Shown one piece after another: positions 46,650 through 55,305 of a DNA stretch of 64,000 bases. This DNA is from CACIIZ01 sp045565285 (GTDB lineage: Bacteria; Pseudomonadota; Alphaproteobacteria; Rhodobacterales; Rhodobacteraceae), in the NCBI GenBank assembly GCA_045565285.1, contig JBJLFR010000016.1:55132-119131 (forward strand), read 5' to 3'. The number at the start of each line of letters is the position of its first letter. Position 1 is the stretch's first letter. A model generated the notes under the pieces. That model saw only the letters and a program-made list of their open reading frames with translations, did not search any database and was not told the origin of the DNA. The translations under genes and the position numbers were made by a program.

Positions 46650-47543
46650 ATGTCGATACTCATAAATAAAAATACAAAAGTAATTTGCCAGGGCTTTACT
46701 GGTTCACAAGGAACTTTTCACTCTCAACAAGCTATTGACTATGGCACCAAGATGGTAGGAGGTGTTACTCCAGGTAAAGGTGGGGAAAAACATCTTGGCT
46801 TACCTGTTTTTAATACAGTTCATGATGCTAAATTAAATACTAAAGCTAATGCTACAGTTATTTATGTGCCTCCACCATTTGCTGCCGATGCAATACTTGA
46901 AGCTATAGATTCTGAAATAGAAACGATTGTATGTATTACCGAAGGAATTCCAGTTATAGATATGGTAAGGGTAAAAAGAGCATTACATGGTTCACAATCA
47001 CGTTTGATAGGTCCAAACTGCCCAGGAGTTATAACACCTGAAGAGTGTAAAATTGGAATTATGCCAGGACATATTCATAAGAAAGGAAGTGTAGGGGTAG
47101 TTTCAAGATCTGGGACACTAACTTATGAAGCCGTTGCGCAAACTACCGAAATTGGATTGGGACAATCTACATGTGTTGGAATTGGTGGAGATCCTATAAA
47201 AGGGACAGAGCATATTGATGTTCTTGAATTATTTTTATCTGATTATGAAACAGAAAGTATTGTTTTAATTGGAGAAATTGGTGGCACTGCAGAAGAAGAT
47301 GCAGCACAATTTATTAAAGATGAAAGAAAAAAAGGTAGATCCAAACCTATTGCTGGATTTATTGCAGGAATAACTGCCCCCCCTGGCAGAAGAATGGGTC
47401 ATGCAGGTGCGATAGTAGCTGGGGGCAAAGGTGGAGCTTTCGATAAAATTGAAGCTATGAGATCTGCAGATATTGTTGTTACAGAAAGCCCAGGAGAACT
47501 TGGAATAGCTATAACTTCTGCTATTAAAAATTTTAAATCTTAG
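46650..47543 (+). CDS. sucD: Succinyl-CoA synthetase alpha subunit
   Basis: CoA-binding and phosphohistidine subunit, 297 residues. QGFTGSQGTFHSQQAIDYG forms the CoA-binding loop; IGPNCPGVITPEECKIGIMPG follows, and the active-site phospho-His is in RRMGHAGAIVAGGKG near residue 250. Tightly linked to sucC, with which it forms the heterodimer. Confidence 0.97.
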   Translation: MSILINKNTKVICQGFTGSQGTFHSQQAIDYGTKMVGGVTPGKGGEKHLGLPVFNTVHDAKLNTKANATVIYVPPPFAADAILEAIDSEIETIVCITEGIPVIDMVRVKRALHGSQSRLIGPNCPGVITPEECKIGIMPGHIHKKGSVGVVSRSGTLTYEAVAQTTEIGLGQSTCVGIGGDPIKGTEHIDVLELFLSDYETESIVLIGEIGGTAEEDAAQFIKDERKKGRSKPIAGFIAGITAPPGRRMGHAGAIVAGGKGGAFDKIEAMRSADIVVTESPGELGIAITSAIKNFKS

Positions 47544-47565
47544 TCATTATAAGCATAGGTACAAG

Positions 47566-50532
47566 ATGATTGAAACTAACACTAATATTACAGAAATAGT
47601 AAATTCCCTGGATACAAATAGTCTTCAAATATTAGAGCAGATGTATGATACTTACATACATAACCCTCAAATATTAAATGAAAAATGGATAACAATTTTT
47701 AAAGTGCTTTCCAATCAAATTCCTTATTATCAAGAAGAGGAAATAAAAATAAAACCTTCCTGGTTCAGACAAGATTGGCCTCCCAAAAATATTACAGAAG
47801 AAATAGCAGCGTTTGATGGGCAATGGGGAGAATGCAATAATCTTAATGAAAAAATAGGTGTTAAAAGTAAAGTCATAAATACAGGAGCATCTGGTATTAA
47901 AACATCAGTCCTTGATAGTATAAGGGCATTAATGTTTATTCGTGCCTATAGGGTTAGAGGACATTTAGCTGCAAATCTAGATCCCTTGAGTTCACATGAA
48001 ACAAAAAAATTAGATCCAGCATTAGATCCTAAAACGTATGGTTTTAATAAAGAAGATATGACTAGACAGATTTATTTAGATAATGTTTTAGGTCTTGAAG
48101 AAGCGTCAATGTATCAAATATCAAAAATTGTAAAAAAAACTTACTGCGGTACTTTTGCACTTCAATATATGCATATTTCTAATGCTGAAGAGTCAGCCTG
48201 GTTAAAGGAAAGAATTGAAGGTTTAGGTAAAGAAATAGAGTTCACTCAAAAAGGTAGAAAAGCAATTCTCAACAAACTTATAGAAGCAGAAGGATTTGAA
48301 AAGTTTTTGCATGTTAAATATATGGGGACCAAAAGATTTGGATTAGACGGTGGAGAAGCCGTTATACCTGCAATGGAACAAATTATTAAAAGAGGAGGCA
48401 ATCTTGGAGTAAAAGAAATAATTATTGGAATGCCTCATAGAGGACGCTTATCAATTCTGGCAAATGTAATGGGTAAACCTTACAGAGCAATTTTTAACGA
48501 ATTTCAAGGAGGAAGCTATAAGCCAGAGGAAGTTGAAGGTTCTGGTGATGTAAAATACCACCTTGGGGCATCATCTGATAGAGAATTTGATGGAAATAAA
48601 ATTCACTTGTCTCTTACAGCTAATCCAAGTCACTTAGAAGCTGTAAACCCTGTTGTTTTAGGAAAAGTAAGAGCAAAACAAAATCAACTTTACGATAATA
48701 ATAGAGTACAAGTTTTACCTGTTCTATTACATGGCGATGCAGCTTTTGCTGGTCAGGGTATAATTTCTGAATGCTTTGGACTATCAGGACTGAAAGGACA
48801 CAAAACAGGTGGAACCATACATATTATTGTTAATAATCAAATTGGTTTTACTACCGCACCACATAATTCAAGATCTTCACCCTATCCAACTGACATAGCT
48901 TTAATGGTAGAGGCGCCAATTTTCCATGTTAATGGGGATGATCCAGAAGCTGTAGTTCACGCTGCTAAAGTAGCAACAGAATTTCGACAAAAGTTTCACA
49001 AAGATGTAGTTATAGATATATTTTGCTACAGAAGATTTGGTCATAATGAGGGTGATGAGCCAATGTTCACACAACCCAAAATGTACGCAAAAATCAAGAA
49101 ACACAAAACCACTCTTCAGCAATACTCAGAAAAGCTTAGTAGGGAAGGCTTAATTCCGGAAGGTGAAATTGAAGACTTAAAAATGAACTTTCAAAATTTT
49201 CTTTCCGAAGAATTTGAAAGTTCAAAAAGTTATAAACCCAATAAAGCTGATTGGTTAGATGGTAAATGGTCTGGGCTAGGAAAATATACAAAAGAGGCAG
49301 TAGTAAAAGATGGTCAATATCAAAGAGGAAAAACTTCTATTTCACTTCAAACATTTAATCAAGTGGGAAAAGCTTTAACTAAAATTCCAGATCAAATAGA
49401 TGCTCATAAAACAGTGAAAAGAATGCTTGATAATAAGCAAAAACAATTAACTTCAGGTGAAAATATTGACTGGGCTACAGCTGAAGCTCTGGCCTTTGGA
49501 TCACTATTAGTGGAAGGTTTTCCTGTTCGATTATCTGGTCAAGATTGTACCAGAGGTACTTTTAGCCATAGGCACAGTGCTGTAATTGATCAGTTAACAG
49601 AGGAGCGATACTATCCTTTAAATAATATTTCTAAGAATCAAAAACACTATGAAGTAATCGATTCTATGCTATCTGAATATGCAGTTTTGGGATATGAATA
49701 TGGTTATTCCTTAGCTGAGCCGAATTCACTAACGATTTGGGAAGCTCAATTTGGTGATTTTTCTAATGGAGCACAAATAATGATAGATCAATTCATATCC
49801 TCTGGAGAAAAAAAATGGTTGCGAATGTCAGGTCTAGTGATGCTTCTCCCACATGGTTATGAGGGACAAGGTCCTGAACATTCATCAGCTCGGTTAGAAA
49901 GATTTTTACAATCTTGTGCTGAAGATAATTGGATTATTGCAAATTGTACAACGCCTGCTAATTATTTCCATATTTTAAGGAGACAACTATATAGGAGCTT
50001 TAGAAAACCATTAGTTATCATGAGTCCAAAATCTTTACTTAGAAATAAACGTGCCATATCTAGTAAAGAGAATTTTGTAAATGGATCTACTTTCCATAGA
50101 GTTCTTTGGGATGATGCTGAGAAAGGAAATTCAATAACAAAATTACAAAAAGACTCAAAAATTAAAAGAGTAGTTATTTGCTCAGGTAAAATATATTTTG
50201 ATCTCTTGAATGAAAGAGAGCAAAGGAAGATTTCTGATATTTATTTATTAAGGCTTGAACAGTTTTATCCCTTTCCAGCTTTATCATTTAATAAAGAGTT
50301 ACGTAGATTTAAAGATGCTGAATTTATATGGTGCCAAGAGGAACCAAAAAATCAAGGAGGCTGGTCATTTGTTGAACCAAATTTAGAGTGGTCTTTAAAT
50401 AGAGTTAATGCAAAATATAAAAGAGCAAAGTATATTGGAAGAGCTTCAGCATCTTCACCCGCAACTGGTTTGGCTAAGCAACATAAAAAACAACAAGAAT
50501 TGATAATTAATGAAGCACTTACTATTAATTGA
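47566..50532 (+). CDS. sucA: 2-oxoglutarate dehydrogenase E1 component
   Basis: Thiamin-diphosphate decarboxylase of the 2-oxoglutarate dehydrogenase complex, 988 residues. The N-terminus has the short E2-binding segment followed by RAYRVRGHLAANLDPL. The ThDP core shows GMPHRGRLSILANVMGKP, GDAAFAGQGI and INNQIGFTT-like VNNQIGFTTAPHNSRSS. The transketolase-like domain has LSGQDCTRGTFSHRHS, and the C-terminus LLPHGYEGQGPEHSSARLER. Complete length. Confidence 0.97.
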   Translation: MIETNTNITEIVNSLDTNSLQILEQMYDTYIHNPQILNEKWITIFKVLSNQIPYYQEEEIKIKPSWFRQDWPPKNITEEIAAFDGQWGECNNLNEKIGVKSKVINTGASGIKTSVLDSIRALMFIRAYRVRGHLAANLDPLSSHETKKLDPALDPKTYGFNKEDMTRQIYLDNVLGLEEASMYQISKIVKKTYCGTFALQYMHISNAEESAWLKERIEGLGKEIEFTQKGRKAILNKLIEAEGFEKFLHVKYMGTKRFGLDGGEAVIPAMEQIIKRGGNLGVKEIIIGMPHRGRLSILANVMGKPYRAIFNEFQGGSYKPEEVEGSGDVKYHLGASSDREFDGNKIHLSLTANPSHLEAVNPVVLGKVRAKQNQLYDNNRVQVLPVLLHGDAAFAGQGIISECFGLSGLKGHKTGGTIHIIVNNQIGFTTAPHNSRSSPYPTDIALMVEAPIFHVNGDDPEAVVHAAKVATEFRQKFHKDVVIDIFCYRRFGHNEGDEPMFTQPKMYAKIKKHKTTLQQYSEKLSREGLIPEGEIEDLKMNFQNFLSEEFESSKSYKPNKADWLDGKWSGLGKYTKEAVVKDGQYQRGKTSISLQTFNQVGKALTKIPDQIDAHKTVKRMLDNKQKQLTSGENIDWATAEALAFGSLLVEGFPVRLSGQDCTRGTFSHRHSAVIDQLTEERYYPLNNISKNQKHYEVIDSMLSEYAVLGYEYGYSLAEPNSLTIWEAQFGDFSNGAQIMIDQFISSGEKKWLRMSGLVMLLPHGYEGQGPEHSSARLERFLQSCAEDNWIIANCTTPANYFHILRRQLYRSFRKPLVIMSPKSLLRNKRAISSKENFVNGSTFHRVLWDDAEKGNSITKLQKDSKIKRVVICSGKIYFDLLNEREQRKISDIYLLRLEQFYPFPALSFNKELRRFKDAEFIWCQEEPKNQGGWSFVEPNLEWSLNRVNAKYKRAKYIGRASASSPATGLAKQHKKQQELIINEALTIN

Positions 50533-50540
50533 GGTAAAAA

Positions 50541-51752
50541 ATGACTGAGATACGCGTACCGACACTAGGAGAAAGTGTAACTGAAGCAACAGTAGCAACC
50601 TGGTTTAAAGAGCCAGGTGATTCTATAGCTATTGATGAAATGTTATGCGAATTAGAAACTGATAAAGTTACTGTTGAAGTACCTTCAACAGTTACAGGAA
50701 TTTTATCAGAAATAGTTGCAAAGGAAGGTGATACTGTGGGATTAGATGCTATCCTGGGTATAGTTGCAGAAGGTGATATAAAACCAGTTGACAAAAATAA
50801 TTTCGCAAAGAAATCTTCAATTCCACCTGAACCCCAAGATACAAATAAAAATACCAATAATCTTGAAAATGCCCCTTCCGCAAAAAAACTCATGAAAGAA
50901 AATAAAATTAATAAGAAAACTTTAGTAGGAACAGGTAGAGATGGAAGAATTATGAAAGAAGATGTTCTAGCTTTCCTAAATTCAGAAAAAAATCTACATG
51001 AATCAAAAAATCAAATAGCTAACCAGGAGCAAAATACTGGAATAAATATAAACCAACATCAAGAACGAATTAAAATGTCAAGATTACGCCTGACTATAGC
51101 TAAAAGGCTAAAGGAGGCACAAAATACAGCTGCGATGCTCACTACGTATAACGAAATTGATATGTCTAGTGTAAAAGAAATTAGAAGTAAATATAAAGAA
51201 GTATTTGAAAAAAAACATGCTGTTAAATTAGGTTTTATGTCTTTTTTTGTAAAAGCATGTTGCCATGCATTAAAAGAAGTTCCTGAAGTCAACTCTCAAA
51301 TAGATGGTGACGAAATAATTTTTAATAGATACGTAAATATGGGAGTTGCTGTTGGAACGCCAACTGGTCTTGTTGTACCAATTGTGAAAAATGCTGATAC
51401 AAGGGATTTTGCAAATATTGAAAAATCTATAAGTGAATTAGGAAAAAAAGCTAGAGATGGAAAACTTTCAATAGATGATATGCAAGGAGGTACTTTTACA
51501 ATATCAAATGGTGGTGTTTATGGATCATTGATGTCTTCGCCTATTTTAAACTATCCCCAATCTGGTATTCTTGGTATGCATAAAATTCAAGAAAGGCCAA
51601 TAGCAATAAATGGAAATATTATTATCAAACCAATGATGTATCTTGCATTAAGTTATGATCATAGAATAGTAGACGGAAAAGGAGCTGTTACTTTTTTGGT
51701 TAGAGTTAAAGAAATGCTTGAAGACCCACATCGTCTTCTTATGGATGTTTAA
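50541..51752 (+). CDS. sucB: 2-oxoglutarate dehydrogenase E2 (dihydrolipoyl succinyltransferase)
   Basis: Core acyltransferase of the complex, 403 residues. One N-terminal lipoyl domain has the modified Lys in ELETDKVTVEVPS near residue 43. A flexible linker leads to the peripheral-subunit-binding domain (SAKKLMKENKINKKTLVGTG). The catalytic domain ends with LSYDHRIVDGKGAVTFLVR, carrying the active His and Asp. AGGT lies before the ATG; eight bases from sucA. Confidence 0.96.
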   Translation: MTEIRVPTLGESVTEATVATWFKEPGDSIAIDEMLCELETDKVTVEVPSTVTGILSEIVAKEGDTVGLDAILGIVAEGDIKPVDKNNFAKKSSIPPEPQDTNKNTNNLENAPSAKKLMKENKINKKTLVGTGRDGRIMKEDVLAFLNSEKNLHESKNQIANQEQNTGININQHQERIKMSRLRLTIAKRLKEAQNTAAMLTTYNEIDMSSVKEIRSKYKEVFEKKHAVKLGFMSFFVKACCHALKEVPEVNSQIDGDEIIFNRYVNMGVAVGTPTGLVVPIVKNADTRDFANIEKSISELGKKARDGKLSIDDMQGGTFTISNGGVYGSLMSSPILNYPQSGILGMHKIQERPIAINGNIIIKPMMYLALSYDHRIVDGKGAVTFLVRVKEMLEDPHRLLMDV

Positions 51753-51763
51753 GTGAGGAAAAA

Positions 51764-53152
51764 ATGCTAGATTATGACGTAATAATTATTGGTTCAGGCC
51801 CTGGTGGATATGTATGTGCTATTAAGTGTGCTCAACTTGGTTTAAAAACTGCATGTATAGAAGGTGAAGACACTTTAGGGGGTACATGTTTAAACATAGG
51901 TTGCATTCCATCGAAAGCTTTATTGCATGCTTCAGAACTTTTTGAAGAGACAACCCATAACTTCTCTAAACTTGGTATAGAAACAGGAAAAACTACTGTA
52001 AACTGGGACAAGATGCTTGATTATAAAGCTGATATCGTAAATCAGAATACAAAAGGAATAGAATTTTTATTTAAAAAAAATAAAATTGATTTAATAAAAG
52101 GTTGGGCAACTATAAAAGCTCCTGGTGTTATACAAGTAAATAGTAATACTTTTAATTCTAAATCAATTATAATTGCTACAGGATCAAAACCTGCTCAACT
52201 AAAAGATTTAAAAGTTGATGAGAAAACCATTGTTTCTTCTACAGGTGCCTTATCCCTTAAAAAAATTCCTAAGACTATGACAGTAGTGGGAGCTGGAGTT
52301 ATAGGGTTAGAATTAGGTTCTGTTTATTCAAGATTAGGAACAGAAGTAACAGTTATTGAGTATTTAGAGGAAATAACTCCAGGTCTTGATAAAGAAACAG
52401 CTAAAATGTTCAGAAGGATTTTGAGCAAACAAGGGATTAACTTCATACTTGGGGCAGCTGTTCAAAATACAAAAAAGTCTGGGAATAAACATATTGTTAA
52501 TTATTCATTAAAAGATAATAAAAAAATTGAGAAAATTAATACAGATATAATTTTGGTAGCTACTGGAAGAAAACCTTTTACTGAAGGACTAAATTTGGAG
52601 AAGGTTGGAATTGAATTAAATGAACAAGGACAAATTGTAACTGATAAAAATTTGAAGACAACTATTGATGGGATTTATGCAATAGGTGATATAATTTCTG
52701 GACCAATGCTTGCCCATAAAGCAGAAGATGAAGGAATAGCACTTGCAGAAATGCTAGCAGGACAGGCAGGACATGTAAACTACGATATAATACCTTCCGT
52801 AATTTATACTTCTCCCGAGGTTGCAAGCGTTGGTAAAACCGAGGAGCAGTTACAAAAAGAAAATATTAGTTATAAAGTTGGAAAATTTTCTTTCATGGGG
52901 AATGGAAGAGCAAAAGCTTGTCTTTCGGCAGATGGTTTTGCAAAAATCTTAAGTGATAAAAATACTGATAGAATATTAGGTGGACATATTATTGGTCCTT
53001 CGGCAGGAGATTTAATTCATGAGATCTGTGTAGCAATGGAATTTGGAGCAAGTGCGGAAGATTTATCCAGAACTTGTCATGCGCACCCAACGTTTTCAGA
53101 AGCAGTCAGAGAGGCAGCATTAGCTTGTGGAGATGGAGCTATTCATTCATAA
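51764..53152 (+). CDS. lpdA: Dihydrolipoyl dehydrogenase (E3)
   Basis: Flavoprotein regenerating lipoamide, 462 residues. FAD loop IIGSGPGGYVCAIKCAQLGL, redox disulfide GGTCLNIGCIPSKALL near residue 45, NAD loop VVGAGVIGLELGSVY, and the C-terminal active-site His-Glu in CHAHPTFSEAVREA. Last gene of sucCDAB-lpd; its stop is only 4 bp from the convergent gntR stop. Confidence 0.97.
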   Translation: MLDYDVIIIGSGPGGYVCAIKCAQLGLKTACIEGEDTLGGTCLNIGCIPSKALLHASELFEETTHNFSKLGIETGKTTVNWDKMLDYKADIVNQNTKGIEFLFKKNKIDLIKGWATIKAPGVIQVNSNTFNSKSIIIATGSKPAQLKDLKVDEKTIVSSTGALSLKKIPKTMTVVGAGVIGLELGSVYSRLGTEVTVIEYLEEITPGLDKETAKMFRRILSKQGINFILGAAVQNTKKSGNKHIVNYSLKDNKKIEKINTDIILVATGRKPFTEGLNLEKVGIELNEQGQIVTDKNLKTTIDGIYAIGDIISGPMLAHKAEDEGIALAEMLAGQAGHVNYDIIPSVIYTSPEVASVGKTEEQLQKENISYKVGKFSFMGNGRAKACLSADGFAKILSDKNTDRILGGHIIGPSAGDLIHEICVAMEFGASAEDLSRTCHAHPTFSEAVREAALACGDGAIHS

Positions 53153-53156
53153 TTTT

Positions 53157-53810
53157 TTAATTCTCTAATAACATTCTTAATCCATTAGTAACATCTGCTC
53201 TAACAGCAAGTTTTAAACCTGGTTCATCGCCTGCCCTAAGTGTAGCTAATATTTTTCTATGATGATTAGGAGCTTGGCTCTTAGATGTATCATCATAAAG
53301 TGCTCTCATTGTTGGAATATATTGCAACCAAATAGTTTCAACTAATGCAAGAGTACTTGGTGACTGGGCCCTTAAATAAAGTGTCCTATGAAATTCAAGA
53401 TTACTTTTAACATACCCAATAGCATTTTTTTTTACTATCATCTCCTCTATTTTACCATTAATTAAAACTAATCTATCTATTAAAGCATCATGAACCCTAG
53501 GTAAAGCTTTTGAAGCTAATTCCGGTTCTAAAATTGCTCTTAAACTGGCAAGTTCTTCAATTCTATCATTTGTGAGTATGGGGGTAGAAATACGTCCAGA
53601 AGAAGAAATTAATAGTGCTCCTTCTGCTACTAACCTCCTAATAGCTTCTCGTATAGGCATTGTTGAGACGTTAAATTTTTTTGCTAAAGATCTTAGAGTT
53701 AGAACTTGTCCAGGAATTAAATACCCACCAATGACATCAGCTCTAAGAGCTCTATATATCAATTCATGAGTAGGTAATACTATATCGTAATTAGTACTTT
53801 TTTTATTCAT
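53157..53810 (-). CDS. GntR-family (FCD) transcriptional regulator of the TCA cluster
   Basis: A 217-residue regulator. The N-terminal winged helix shows IYRALRADVIGGYLIPGQVL, SLAKKFNVSTMPIREAIRRL and GALLISSSGR; the C-terminal FCD ligand domain has ASLRAILEPELASKA, SNLEFHRTLYLRA and NHHRKILATLRAGD, with the His/Asp residues that often bind a metal and an organic acid. Convergent with lpd. A 16-bp palindrome lies 5 bases before its start codon and recurs before sucC, so autorepression and control of suc-lpd are likely. The effector is unknown; a TCA intermediate would fit. Confidence 0.9.
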   Translation of the reverse strand: MNKKSTNYDIVLPTHELIYRALRADVIGGYLIPGQVLTLRSLAKKFNVSTMPIREAIRRLVAEGALLISSSGRISTPILTNDRIEELASLRAILEPELASKALPRVHDALIDRLVLINGKIEEMIVKKNAIGYVKSNLEFHRTLYLRAQSPSTLALVETIWLQYIPTMRALYDDTSKSQAPNHHRKILATLRAGDEPGLKLAVRADVTNGLRMLLEN

Positions 53811-53814
53811 TACA

Positions 53815-53830
53815 TTTTGTGATCACAAAA
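53815..53830. promoter_or_regulatory. Perfect 16-bp palindrome TTTTGTGATCACAAAA upstream of gntR
   Basis: An exact 16-bp palindrome occupying the region 5 to 20 bases before the gntR ATG (53810), where a bound repressor would block the promoter or leader. Its 12-bp core TTGTGATCACAA is identical to the first of the two sites ahead of sucC. The combination is typical of an autoregulated GntR-family repressor. Sequence identity is seen; binding is inferred. Confidence 0.75.
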
Positions 53831-53862
53831 AAAATATCATTTGTCAAGTTAATTTACTTTTT

Positions 53863-54549
53863 TTAAAAACTATATTTTCTTATTTCCTGACCATTTTTTC
53901 TTAGCCATTCTTTATCATATAGATAACTAGGATGTAATTCGCCTACAAGTTTCCAAAAAAGAGGACCATGATTCATATGGACCAAATGAGATAATTCATG
54001 AATTATAACATATTTATAAACAGATGGAGGAGCCATTATAAGACGCCAATTGATCATAATTGATCCCTTAGAAGAACAGGATCCCCATCTAGACTTAGTG
54101 TCTTTAAAACTTATTTTTAGAATTTTTTTTTTCATTAAATCTGATTTTTTCAAAATAATTGGGATCATTATAGATCTACAATAGTCTATAAGAAACTTTT
54201 GTACTTCATAGCCTATATTTGTAGTGTCTCTAGGTAAGCAAATTTTATTTTTTGCAAGAAAGTTAATATTTAATACATTATCTTTCATAACTATTTGATG
54301 AGAGTTTCCTTCAACTGGAATTGTTAAGCCTTTTTCGACAATCTTAGGAACAACACAATTACTAAGTTGTTTAGTTATCCAACTATGATTTTTATAAAAA
54401 AAATTACTTATATCTGAACTAGGTAAATACATTGGTGCATTAATGGAAATCTTACTAGTAATTCTACAAACCCTTAAAGAGAGTCTACGAATTTTGTTTT
54501 TTCGATTAATTGTTATATATTTATCAAATTTGGGACTATAAAAAGTCAT
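53863..54549 (-). CDS. YgjP-like (DUF45/PF01863) zinc metallopeptidase
   Basis: A 228-residue protein with the SprT/YgjP-type zinc motif: HELSH for two His and the Glu, then MNHGPLFWKLV for the third His, near residues 180-200. Upstream is the family segment DTKSRWGSCSSKGSIMINWRL. It has no signal peptide, so it is cytosolic. Physiological substrate unknown; family members are often called metal-dependent hydrolases. Confidence 0.85.
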   Translation of the reverse strand: MTFYSPKFDKYITINRKNKIRRLSLRVCRITSKISINAPMYLPSSDISNFFYKNHSWITKQLSNCVVPKIVEKGLTIPVEGNSHQIVMKDNVLNINFLAKNKICLPRDTTNIGYEVQKFLIDYCRSIMIPIILKKSDLMKKKILKISFKDTKSRWGSCSSKGSIMINWRLIMAPPSVYKYVIIHELSHLVHMNHGPLFWKLVGELHPSYLYDKEWLRKNGQEIRKYSF

Positions 54550-54702
54550 TATTAAATATTATTAGAAAAATTAATTTATTATAGCAAATACTTAAGTAAG
54601 ATCCACTTATTAAAAATATTTTTTTTAAAAAATAAATTTAAGTTTTTGACAACCTATCATAGTTATGGCAGATGAATGCTAATAACAATTAAAGGAAAGT
54701 AG

Positions 54703-55059
54703 ATGGCAAAAGAATCTTGGGGGAAAAAACGCACTTGCCCAAAATGTGATACTCGTTTTTATGATTTAAATAAAGATCCCTTAATATGTCCTAACTGCGA
54801 ACATACTTTTAGCTTAGACTCTATAATGGAAGTGTTCAAAAAATCTCCAAAAGATACACCGTCAAAAAAATCACCCGCAGAAAAATCAACTCCTAACGTT
54901 GAAGGTATAGAACCTGAAGATATTATATTGGATGAAGACTTGGAAGAAGAAGCAAATTCTAACGTGGATTTAGAAGATGATTTATTGGAGGAAGAAGAAG
55001 ATGATACATCTCCAATTGGGGAAATTCAAGATGTAGCTAAAGAAGATGATGAAAGCTGA
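54703..55059 (+). CDS. TIGR02300 family protein (zinc-ribbon plus acidic tail)
   Basis: A 118-residue protein that begins AKESWGKKRTCPKCDTRF and has a second CPNC pair near residue 30, forming a small zinc ribbon. A Lys/Pro/Ser linker and a very acidic C-terminus (EEEEDD runs) follow. This is the alphaproteobacterial family TIGR02300, function unknown. AAAGGAAAG precedes the ATG. It is the last core gene before the tRNA used as integration site. Confidence 0.88.
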   Translation: MAKESWGKKRTCPKCDTRFYDLNKDPLICPNCEHTFSLDSIMEVFKKSPKDTPSKKSPAEKSTPNVEGIEPEDIILDEDLEEEANSNVDLEDDLLEEEEDDTSPIGEIQDVAKEDDES

Positions 55060-55133
55060 GAATTAAATTTATAAATTAAAATTTTTTTTCTTTTTTATTT
55101 AATTTTTTTTGATTAATATTATTTCTAATCAAA

Positions 55134-55209
<76 letters not shown>

Positions 55210-55271
55210 ATCCTACTATTTCTCCTTATATGCTTGAAAATAAAGCATTTTAAGTGTAATATCAACCAAAA

Positions 55272-55294
55272 AGGGTACTCATTTAGGGTACTCA
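55272..55294. repeat. Two direct AGGGTACTCA repeats next to attL
   Basis: AGGGTACTCA occurs at 55272-55281 and again at 55285-55294, a 13-bp period, between the tRNA 3' end and the integrase start. Closely spaced short direct repeats beside an att core are commonly arm-type binding sites for the N-terminal domain of tyrosine integrases. Direct sequence observation; role inferred. Confidence 0.45.
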
Positions 55295-55305
55295 ATTTTG
55301 GAGAT

